In this document: piece by piece, positions 1 through 5,887 of the stretch
Layout of the letters: each line of letters opens with the position of its first letter
How positions within the stretch are numbered: position 1 is the first letter of the stretch
Source of the DNA: Acholeplasmataceae bacterium
GTDB taxonomy: Bacteria; Bacillota_I; Bacilli_A; Acholeplasmatales; Acholeplasmataceae
Assembly: GCA_023230825.1 (NCBI GenBank)
Contig: JALNWO010000079.1
Coordinates: 1-7,668, forward strand
Reading direction: 5' to 3'
DNA length: 7,668 nt
The notes under the pieces: model-generated
What the model was told of the DNA's origin: nothing
What the model saw: only the letters and a program-made list of their open reading frames with translations
The model's database searches: none
Made by a program: the position numbers and the translations under genes

Positions 1-165
1 AGAGTGATTAAACAAACGATTATGCAAGATTTACCTGATGGTTTTCAAACAGATACTTTTCAACTATCACATGGACAGGTCGATCTCATTGTTCACCGTC
101 GCGATATGCGAAAAATGCTTCATCAACTTTTAAAACTTCATGAAGGGAAGCAGGTGGCATCATGA
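1..165 (+). CDS. accD: Acetyl-CoA carboxylase carboxyltransferase beta subunit, C-terminal end (5' truncated)
   Basis: The frame is open from the first base and encodes the last 54 residues before a TGA at 163-165. The visible protein reads RVIKQTIMQDLPDGFQ near the start and HGQVDLIVHRRDMR later. This matches the conserved end of AccD, where a crotonase-type fold closes with a 'G.RVI.QT....LP.GFQ' segment and a 'HG.+D.IV.R.+MR' helix. AccD pairs with AccA to form the carboxyltransferase that moves the carboxyl group from carboxybiotin on AccB to acetyl-CoA, giving malonyl-CoA in the cytoplasm. The zinc-finger N-terminus is outside the window. The stop overlaps the accA start as ATGA, which is typical of coupled, equimolar subunits. 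Use of TGA as a stop here is direct evidence for the standard code. Confidence 0.93.
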   Translation, partial: RVIKQTIMQDLPDGFQTDTFQLSHGQVDLIVHRRDMRKMLHQLLKLHEGKQVAS

Positions 166-992
166 GTAAATCAGCATGGGAAATTGTAAAACTTGCACGT
201 CATCCAAAACGGATGACTTCACGTGGCGTCATTGACGCCCTCATTAGTGATTTTGTTGAATTAAAAGGAGATCGATTGTACCGCGACGATCAAGCTATTA
301 TCGGAGGAATTGGAAAATTTAATGCCACCCCTGTAACGATTATTGCTCAAGAAAAAGGGATAACAACAGAAGAAAAAATTTATCACAATTTTGGGATGCC
401 TCATCCAGAAGGTTATCATAAAGCCTTGAGATTGATGCGCCAAGCAGAAAAATTTAACCGACCGATTTTATCGATTATTGATACCCCGGGTGCCTATCCA
501 GGAATTGGCGCAGAAGAAAGAGGGCAAGCACGAGCAATCGCTTATAACTTACAACAAATGATGGATTTAACGGTACCGATTATTATCGTTGTTTTAGGCG
601 AAGGTGGTTCAGGTGGTGCTTTAGGCGTTGGTGTTGGTGATTATGTTTGTATGTTTGAAAACGCGATTTATTCTATTTTATCTCCCGAAGGCTTCGCATC
701 GATTATTTATCGGGACAGCACGAAAGCCGAACAAGCTGCGAATATGATGAAAATAACGGCTCAAGATTTACTTGAGTTTGGTATTATTGAAGAAATTATT
801 GTTGAAGGTGAAGGCCTTCATTTAGAACCTAATGTAGGATTAAATAACTTAAAAAAAGCTTTAACGAGACAGTTTAATCGTTTATTGAAAATGAATAAAA
901 CAACATTACTTAAACAAAGATACCAAAAGTTCAGAGATATCGGTGTTTATGAAGAGCGAGGAGACGAAGAAGATGAACAAACCGAAGATTAA
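162..992 (+). CDS. accA: Acetyl-CoA carboxylase carboxyltransferase alpha subunit
   Basis: This 276-residue protein is the alpha half of the carboxyltransferase that makes malonyl-CoA together with AccD. Family landmarks are clear: AWEIVKLARHPKRMTS at the N-terminus, FVELKGDRLYRDD at about 31-43, DTPGAYPGIGAEERGQ at 107-122, the oxyanion-forming glycine segment EGGSGGAL at 147-154 and SPEGFASI at 174-181. The length is like the short Bacilli form (about 255-280 residues) and lacks part of the N-terminal extension of the 319-residue E. coli protein. The start ATG at 162 overlaps the accD stop (ATGA), with purine-rich AGGTGG at 152-157 just upstream. The C-terminus is strikingly acidic (EERGDEEDEQTED, 264-276), because these codons also hold the ribosome site and first codons of fabH. 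The end overlaps fabH by 20 bases. Confidence 0.97.
   Translation: MSKSAWEIVKLARHPKRMTSRGVIDALISDFVELKGDRLYRDDQAIIGGIGKFNATPVTIIAQEKGITTEEKIYHNFGMPHPEGYHKALRLMRQAEKFNRPILSIIDTPGAYPGIGAEERGQARAIAYNLQQMMDLTVPIIIVVLGEGGSGGALGVGVGDYVCMFENAIYSILSPEGFASIIYRDSTKAEQAANMMKITAQDLLEFGIIEEIIVEGEGLHLEPNVGLNNLKKALTRQFNRLLKMNKTTLLKQRYQKFRDIGVYEERGDEEDEQTED
958..963 (+). promoter_or_regulatory. Shine-Dalgarno site for fabH, inside accA
   Basis: GAGGAG lies 9 bases before the ATG at 973 and inside the accA coding sequence. It decides the fabH start: an upstream in-frame GTG at 943 would add the residues MFMKSEETKK, which are not part of the FabH family N-terminus, and that GTG would sit ahead of this ribosome site. 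Confidence 0.75.
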
Positions 993-1905
993 CATTATTT
1001 CTAGTGGAAAATACCTTCCTAAAGATAAAATAACGAATCAAGATTTAGAAAAGATGGTCGATACCAACAACGAATGGATTGTTTCAAGAACAGGTATTGT
1101 CACCAGACATAAAGCCACCCATGAAACAGCAAGTGAGATGGCTTATTTAGCCGCAAAAGCCGCACTAGATAAAGCCAACTTTAGTCCCGATCAAGTTGAT
1201 TTAATTATTGTGGCGACAATTACAGGCGATCAAATGACACCATCTACCGCCAATTTAGTCCAAAAGAAACTTGGGATTGAACACGAATGTATGAGTTTTG
1301 ATATTAATGCTGCTTGTACGGGGTTTGTTTATGGTTTAGAAATTGCCTCGCAAATGTTAGCTTCGAAAAAATTTCGTTCTGCCTTAATTATTGGCTCAGA
1401 AAGATTGACCAGTGTCACGAACTATGAAGACCGAAACACATGTGTCTTATTTGGTGATGGTGCTGGCGCATTATTAATTGAACCCAGTAACTCTAATAAA
1501 CATGAAGCTTACTTTTTTAACACAGCCAAACCAGATGTGGATGATTCATTAACTGTCCGCCAATACATCGAAATGGATGGTCGTAAAGTTTTCTTATTTG
1601 CAGTTGATGTTATTAAAAGAAGTATTGAACGGATTTTAGAAGATGCGAACTTAACAAAAGATGCGATTGATGTTTTTATTCCCCATCAAGCAAACATTCG
1701 GATCATTCAAGCTGTTTCAAAAGCAATGGACATTCCGATGGAAAAGTTTGTTGTTAATATTGAACATTACGGAAACACATCTGCTGCAAGTATCCCAATT
1801 ACTTTATCTGAGTACTTAGATGCAAATCCACCTAAAAACCAACGGGTTTTAATGGTCGGTTTTGGTGGTGGGTTTACTTATGGTAGTGCAATTATAACAA
1901 CTTAA
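973..1905 (+). CDS. fabH: Beta-ketoacyl-ACP synthase III
   Basis: FabH starts fatty acid synthesis by condensing an acyl-CoA primer with malonyl-ACP. From the ATG at 973 the protein is 310 residues, close to the usual length of about 310-330. The thiolase-fold catalytic triad is intact: Cys115 in NAACTGF, His238 in FIPHQAN and Asn268 in HYGNTSAAS. Other marks are EWIVSRTGI at 34-42, the GDGAGA motif at 161-166 and the closing GFGGGFTYG. The segment ATITGDQMTPS (81-91) carries Thr89 where E. coli FabH has Phe87, the residue that caps the acyl pocket; Mycobacterium tuberculosis FabH also has Thr there. This suggests a primer range wider than acetyl-CoA, but that is inference. The gene overlaps accA by 20 bases and is followed by fabD after 12 bases. 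Confidence 0.97.
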   Translation: MNKPKINIISSGKYLPKDKITNQDLEKMVDTNNEWIVSRTGIVTRHKATHETASEMAYLAAKAALDKANFSPDQVDLIIVATITGDQMTPSTANLVQKKLGIEHECMSFDINAACTGFVYGLEIASQMLASKKFRSALIIGSERLTSVTNYEDRNTCVLFGDGAGALLIEPSNSNKHEAYFFNTAKPDVDDSLTVRQYIEMDGRKVFLFAVDVIKRSIERILEDANLTKDAIDVFIPHQANIRIIQAVSKAMDIPMEKFVVNIEHYGNTSAASIPITLSEYLDANPPKNQRVLMVGFGGGFTYGSAIITT

Positions 1906-1917
1906 ACGAGGATTTTT

Positions 1918-2868
1918 ATGAAAAAATTAGCCCTTTGTTTCTCGGGACAAGGAAGTCAGTATTTAAATATGGGTATCGATTACATTGAAGCCAACCCAGA
2001 AGATAAAAACTGGATTAAACAAGTTTCTTCTCTTTTAGAGTTTGATGTAAATGAGGCTTTACAAAGCGAAAATGCCTTTGAACAAACATTGAAAACACAA
2101 CCCCTTATTGTGTTAAAGTCATTGTTAGGACTTCGCCACATTTTAAAACTCAATCCAGAAATAAATGGAATGACTGGTTTTAGTTTAGGAGAATATACTG
2201 CTTATTATGCATCTGGTGTCTTTTCTTTACCGACGTTATTAAGTTTGGTTCAAAAACGAGCAGAAGTAATGGAACAAGCTGCTTCAGCAAATCCAGGAAA
2301 AATGGCAGCAGTTATCGGATTAGATCGAGCAAAGATTTTAGAAGTGATTGCTCCTATTCAAACCAAAGGAATATTGGTTATTGCAAACGAAAATGAACCG
2401 AAACAATATGTCATTTCAGGAGAAGAATCCCTTGTTTTAGAAGCCGTTGACGCACTGAAAACTGCTGGAGCTAGACGAGTGATTGTTTTAAAAACAAGTG
2501 GTGCTTTTCACACATCACTAATGGATCAAGCTCAAGAACAATTTTCTCAATTTATTCAAAACAATGATATACTAAAACCAAGTCAACCAAAATATAAACA
2601 ATATATGAATTTAAATGCAAAAGTGCTCCAAAAACATGATCTTTTGATACACTTAACCGAACAAATGACTCATCCAGTCAAATTTATCGATATCATTTTA
2701 CAAATGAAAAAAGATGGGTTTACGCATTTCTTAGAAATTGGGCCTGGTAAAGTTCTCACCGGTTTAATTCAAAGAATTGATCCAGAACTAACCGTGATGT
2801 CATTTGATAAATGGAGTGAATATGAAACAGTGAAAGGATGGTTAAACACCCATGGATTTACAAAGTAG
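1918..2868 (+). CDS. fabD: Malonyl-CoA:ACP transacylase
   Basis: FabD transfers malonyl from CoA to acyl carrier protein, feeding FabH and FabF. The 316-residue length is typical. The family signatures are GQGSQ at 10-14, TQP at 62-64, the nucleophile Ser89 in GFSLGEY (87-93), Arg114 in QKRAEVM for the malonyl carboxylate, His198 in GAFHTSLM as the catalytic base, Gln249 before the HPVKF segment, and FLEIGPGKVLTGL at 271-283. The residue before the active serine region is Phe88 rather than the more common His or Leu; the serine and histidine themselves are present. GAGGA at 1908-1912 lies 5 bases before the ATG. The gene ends in TAG and overlaps the fabG start by 17 bases, so FabD and FabG are translationally coupled. 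Confidence 0.97.
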   Translation: MKKLALCFSGQGSQYLNMGIDYIEANPEDKNWIKQVSSLLEFDVNEALQSENAFEQTLKTQPLIVLKSLLGLRHILKLNPEINGMTGFSLGEYTAYYASGVFSLPTLLSLVQKRAEVMEQAASANPGKMAAVIGLDRAKILEVIAPIQTKGILVIANENEPKQYVISGEESLVLEAVDALKTAGARRVIVLKTSGAFHTSLMDQAQEQFSQFIQNNDILKPSQPKYKQYMNLNAKVLQKHDLLIHLTEQMTHPVKFIDIILQMKKDGFTHFLEIGPGKVLTGLIQRIDPELTVMSFDKWSEYETVKGWLNTHGFTK

Positions 2869-3595
2869 AGTCGCAATTGTCTCAGGAGGAGCTTCTGGAA
2901 TTGGCCGGACCATTTCTTTAATGCTCGCTGAGCATGGCGCAACCGTAGTCGTTAATTATCGTAGTAGTGAACAAAAAGCTCAAGCTTTGGTTGCGGAAAT
3001 TAAAGCGAAAGGTGGCGAGGCGCTTGCTGTCCAAGCTGATATTTCGCAGTTCGATCAAGCTAAACATCTAGTTGATGAAACGATTAAAGCATATGGTAAA
3101 TTAGATATTTTAGTAAACAATGCCGGAATTAATCATGATCAGCTTGTTTTAAGAATGCAAGAAGACCAGTTTGACCGTGTCATTGAAACCAATTTAAAAG
3201 GAACGTGGAGTTTGACGAAACATGCTGCGAAACATTTATTAAGATCACCCCATGGGCGCATCATCAATATTTCTAGTATTATTGGTTTAATTGGTAACGC
3301 GGGACAATCGAATTACAGTGCATCTAAAGCAGGAATTTTAGGGTTAACAAAATCACTAGCAAAAGAGTTTGCTTCAAGACAAGTAACAGTGAACGCCATT
3401 TGTCCAGGTTTTATTGAAACTGAAATGACCGATCAATTAGATCCGAAATTTGTTGAATTGTATTTAGCAAACATTCCCCTAAAACGTTTAGGACAAGCTG
3501 AAGATGTTGCGAATGTTGTTTTGTTTTTAGCGAGTGATTATGCCAGTTATATGACAGGCCAAACACTCATCATTGATGGCGGGATGGTGATGTAA
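2852..3595 (+). CDS. fabG: 3-oxoacyl-ACP reductase
   Basis: FabG is a short-chain dehydrogenase/reductase that reduces beta-ketoacyl-ACP to the hydroxyacyl form with NADPH. The 247-residue length is standard. The Rossmann glycine motif is SGGASGIG at 11-18 (Ser instead of the usual Thr at its start), followed by NNAG at 89-92. The catalytic tetrad is complete: Asn114 (NLKG), Ser142, Tyr155 and Lys159 (NYSASKA). Arg37 in VVNYRSS fits NADPH preference. CPGFIETEMT at 184-193 and the closing TGQTLIIDGG are typical of FabG rather than a general SDR, and the location between fabD and fabF supports this. The ATG at 2852 lies inside the fabD end, and AAAGGA at 2833-2838 is the likely ribosome site. 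The stop is one base from fabF. Confidence 0.96.
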   Translation: MDLQSRVAIVSGGASGIGRTISLMLAEHGATVVVNYRSSEQKAQALVAEIKAKGGEALAVQADISQFDQAKHLVDETIKAYGKLDILVNNAGINHDQLVLRMQEDQFDRVIETNLKGTWSLTKHAAKHLLRSPHGRIINISSIIGLIGNAGQSNYSASKAGILGLTKSLAKEFASRQVTVNAICPGFIETEMTDQLDPKFVELYLANIPLKRLGQAEDVANVVLFLASDYASYMTGQTLIIDGGMVM

Positions 3596-3596
3596 A

Positions 3597-4835
3597 ATGA
3601 AAAGACGTGTTGTTATTACAGGGATGGGGCTTGTTTCTCCTGTCGGTAACGATGTTGAATCGTCATTTAAAGCGTTAGTGGAAGGTAAAAATGGCATTGA
3701 TTTTATCAAACTTCATGACACAACGGCTTGGCGAGTTAAAATAGCTGGAGAAGTCAAAGACCTTGATTTTGAACAATTGTTAGATAAAAAAGAAGCACGA
3801 AAATCAGACCGTGTTACAAACTTAGCAATGGTTGCCGCAGAAGAAGCGTTTGTTCAATCAGGGTTAGATATGAGCACTTTAGATCCTTTTCGCTTTGGGA
3901 CTTTTTTAGGTAGTGGAATTGGTGGTTTAAATACGATTTTTGATGAAACAAAAGTATCAGTATTAAAAGGACCAACACGGATATCACCATATTTTATTCC
4001 CAATGCGATTATTAATATGCCAGGTGCGAAAATTGGGATCAAATATGGTGCTAAAGGACCAAATTTACCGATTGTAACGGCTTGTTCAGCAGCGACCAAC
4101 TCGATTGGTGAAGCGTTTCGTTATATTCGTGATGGATATTTAGACTTTGCTTTTGCTGGCGGTTCAGAAGCACCGATAACCGAAATTGGTGTAGGTGGTT
4201 TTGCCAATTTACGCGCACTTGATTTTTCTAATGATCCAAATACAGCCTCACGCCCCTTTGATAAAACAAGAGCAGGGTTTGTTGTCGGTGAAGGCGCAGG
4301 ATTAATGATTTTAGAAACATACGAACACGCTGTTTCTCGTGGTGCGAAAATATTAGGAGAAATTGTTGGCTATGGTTCGACTGCAGACGCTTTTCATATG
4401 ACTGCACCAGATGAAGATGCTGCTGGGATTACGAAATGTTTAGAACTCGCTTTAGCAGATGCTAACTTAAACCCAACTGATATTGATTATATTAATGCTC
4501 ATGGGACTTCAACTCCTTTAAATGACCGTTTAGAAACATTGGGAATTAAAAAAGTTTTTCATGAACATGCATATCAAATGAATATCAGTTCAACGAAATC
4601 AATGACCGGACATGCCCTAGGGGCATCGGGTGCAATTGAATCTATAGCAGTTGTTAAAGCCTTACAAACATCACTTATTCCCCCAACAATTAACTTAATT
4701 GAGGCCGATCCTGAATGCGATTTAAACTATACACCCAATCACTATGTAAAAAAAGAGATGAACTACGCGATGAACATAAATATTGGTTTTGGTGGCCAAA
4801 ACGCAGCCCTCATCTTTAAGAAGGTGGAGTTATGA
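3597..4835 (+). CDS. fabF: Beta-ketoacyl-ACP synthase II
   Basis: FabF catalyses the chain-elongating condensations of acyl-ACP with malonyl-ACP. The protein has 412 residues, the usual length. It begins RRVVITGMGLVSPVG and keeps the Cys-His-His catalytic set: Cys163 in VTACSAATNS, His302 in NAHGTSTPLND and His339 in MTGHALGASG, with Lys334 in STKSMTGH. RPFDKTRAGFVVGEGAG (219-235) is also characteristic. The C-terminal loop reads NINIGFGGQNAAL: the gating Phe (F398) is kept, but the usual earlier Phe is Ile396 and the usual Thr/His is Gln401. Only one base separates fabG and this ATG; GGTGAT at 3586-3591, complementary to the 16S 3' end, can serve as ribosome site. The TGA stop overlaps the fabZ start as ATGA. 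No separate fabB-like gene is visible. Confidence 0.97.
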   Translation: MKRRVVITGMGLVSPVGNDVESSFKALVEGKNGIDFIKLHDTTAWRVKIAGEVKDLDFEQLLDKKEARKSDRVTNLAMVAAEEAFVQSGLDMSTLDPFRFGTFLGSGIGGLNTIFDETKVSVLKGPTRISPYFIPNAIINMPGAKIGIKYGAKGPNLPIVTACSAATNSIGEAFRYIRDGYLDFAFAGGSEAPITEIGVGGFANLRALDFSNDPNTASRPFDKTRAGFVVGEGAGLMILETYEHAVSRGAKILGEIVGYGSTADAFHMTAPDEDAAGITKCLELALADANLNPTDIDYINAHGTSTPLNDRLETLGIKKVFHEHAYQMNISSTKSMTGHALGASGAIESIAVVKALQTSLIPPTINLIEADPECDLNYTPNHYVKKEMNYAMNINIGFGGQNAALIFKKVEL

Positions 4836-5260
4836 AACTAAACCAAGAAGAAATTAAACAAATTATTCCGCATCGTCATCCCTTTCTTTTTATTGAAGAA
4901 ATGGTTGAATTAAGAGTTCGTGAATACGGCATTGGAAGAAAAACATTTCGTGATGACGACGATTTTTTCAAGGGTCATTTTCCTGAAAAACCAGTTGTTC
5001 CAGGAGTAATTCTTATTGAATCGATGGCCCAAGTAGGCGCTGTTGTCTTACTATCAGACCCAGAATTTAAAGGAAAACTAGCTTTTTTTACGGGTATTAA
5101 AAATGCGAAATTTAGAAAAAGTGTTTTTCCTGGTGATACTGTTGATTATCATTGTGAAATTCACAAAATAAGAGGTGCCTTTGGTTTTGGTCACGGTAAA
5201 GCTTTTGTGAATGGAGAACTTGTTTGTGAATGTGAAATCTCGTTTGCGGTCGGTAGTTAA
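4832..5260 (+). CDS. fabZ: 3-hydroxyacyl-ACP dehydratase
   Basis: FabZ dehydrates beta-hydroxyacyl-ACP to trans-2-enoyl-ACP. The 142-residue hot-dog-fold protein shows IIPHRHPFLFIEEM at 11-24, the catalytic His49 in GHFPEKPVVPG, and Glu63 in LIESMAQVGA, which is the FabZ arrangement (FabA has Asp instead of Glu). It continues with KFRKSVFPGD at 93-102. Nothing suggests the isomerase function of FabA or FabN, but sequence alone cannot exclude it in Gram-positive FabZ-like enzymes. The ribosome site AAGGTGGAG (4821-4829) lies inside the end of fabF, and the start overlaps the fabF stop (ATGA). Its TAA shares one base with the birA start (TAATG). Confidence 0.96.
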   Translation: MKLNQEEIKQIIPHRHPFLFIEEMVELRVREYGIGRKTFRDDDDFFKGHFPEKPVVPGVILIESMAQVGAVVLLSDPEFKGKLAFFTGIKNAKFRKSVFPGDTVDYHCEIHKIRGAFGFGHGKAFVNGELVCECEISFAVGS

Positions 5261-5790
5261 TGAACTTCACTATTTTAACGTTTGACACCTTACAATCAAG
5301 TAACGATTTATTAAAAGAGCATTTTAGTTCTTTTCCTCATGGCACCGTTGTTCGCACCCACTTTCAAACTCAAGGAAGAGGTCAATTCGATCGTCACTGG
5401 GAAGCCAGCTATGGTGAAAATCTATTGGTAAGTATTTTACTGAAAGATTTACCCATTGATAAATTGCCACTGATCAAATCATGGACTTTCGCATCGATCC
5501 TTTCGTTGTTAAAAGAATATGATATTGAAGGTGTTAAAGTAGAGCCCAACGATATTTTTGTGAGCAACAAGAAAATCTGTGGGATTTTAATTGAAAGTCA
5601 AACGTTTAACAAACATCTTAATTATGTCATTGTTGGCATTGGTTTAAATGTCAATCAAACAACCTTTCAAGTACCAGAAGCAGTTTCGATGAAACTTGTG
5701 AGAAAGCAAACTTTCACAATTGATTCTCTTTTTGAACAATGGCTAGAAATACTAGCAAAAACACAAAAAAAAGTGTTGTTTTCGGAATAA
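5260..5790 (+). CDS. birA: Minimal biotin--[acetyl-CoA-carboxylase] ligase, short at both ends
   Basis: This is a biotin protein ligase catalytic domain of only 176 residues. It forms biotinyl-AMP and attaches biotin to the acceptor lysine of AccB. Visible motifs are SSNDLLKE near the start (substrate-loop family T/S-x-S-T/N-N-D), QTQGRGQFDRHW at 36-47 (the GRGR-type biotinyl-AMP loop), PND at 96-98, KKICGILIES at 104-113 with Lys105 matching the catalytic lysine, and VGIGLNVNQ at 125-133. There is no N-terminal helix-turn-helix, so it is not a BirA repressor. The C-terminal SH3-like domain is essentially missing, whereas family members without the helix-turn-helix usually reach about 230 residues. 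The KWPND motif is altered (VEPND). The start in TAATG has no clear ribosome site, so it probably depends on reinitiation after fabZ. An A8 tract (5765-5772) lies just before the stop; see findings. Confidence 0.88.
   Translation: MNFTILTFDTLQSSNDLLKEHFSSFPHGTVVRTHFQTQGRGQFDRHWEASYGENLLVSILLKDLPIDKLPLIKSWTFASILSLLKEYDIEGVKVEPNDIFVSNKKICGILIESQTFNKHLNYVIVGIGLNVNQTTFQVPEAVSMKLVRKQTFTIDSLFEQWLEILAKTQKKVLFSE
5765..5772 (+). other. A8 homopolymer, candidate slippery site near the birA stop
   Basis: Eight consecutive A residues cover codons 169-171 of birA (CAA AAA AAA). In frame this forms A AAA AAA G, which fits the X XXY YYZ pattern of -1 slippage sites. A -1 shift would bypass the TAA at 5788-5790 and add 18 residues ending at TGA 5826-5828. 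A 5-bp inverted repeat AACAC/GTGTT (5760-5764 and 5773-5777) encloses the tract, and a weak AATGA/TCATT hairpin (5793-5797 and 5803-5807) follows. Slippage or length variation is an inference; the tract is directly visible. Confidence 0.3.
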
Positions 5791-5827
5791 TGAATGAAAA
5801 CATCATTTCTATTATAAATATAAAATG

Positions 5828-5854
5828 AATCACTTGACAAAAGTGATTTTTTTT
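5828..5854 (+). terminator. Rho-independent terminator of the acc-fab-birA operon
   Basis: AATCACTT (5828-5835) and AAGTGATT (5841-5848) form a perfect 8-bp stem around a 5-base loop GACAA. The T run spans 5847-5854, its first two bases belonging to the stem. It lies 37 bases after the birA stop and before the next gene, so it probably ends the fatty acid operon. The stem is AT-rich, so termination may be partial. Confidence 0.82.
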
Positions 5855-5867
5855 AAGAGAATATAAT
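5834..5867 (+). promoter_or_regulatory. Probable promoter of the UPF0316 gene, overlapping the terminator
   Basis: A perfect TATAAT lies at 5862-5867, 20 bases before the ATG at 5888. A perfect TTGACA occurs at 5834-5839, inside the terminator stem and loop, but the spacing between the two boxes is 22 bases, well above the usual 17. With 16-18 base spacing no good -35 box is present. The -10 is therefore the stronger evidence. Transcription would begin near 5874, giving a very short leader that still includes AAGGAG at 5875-5880. Confidence 0.45.
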
Positions 5868-5887
5868 GGATAGTAAGGAGAATTAAT

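Noticed and set aside
943..972. GTG start giving a 320-residue FabH
   Set aside because: The extra ten residues do not belong to the FabH N-terminus, the start would precede the GAGGAG site at 958-963, and the ATG at 973 is properly spaced from it.
3854..4099. Minus-strand open frame opposite fabF (81 codons)
   Set aside because: It lies wholly inside a well-supported gene, shows no family likeness, and reflects codon structure of the opposite strand. The same applies to minus-strand frames at 261-443 and 3527-3709.
5793..5807. AATGA-AAACA-TCATT hairpin after the birA stop as a second terminator
   Set aside because: A 5-bp AT-rich stem without a T run is too weak; the hairpin at 5828-5848 is the better terminator.
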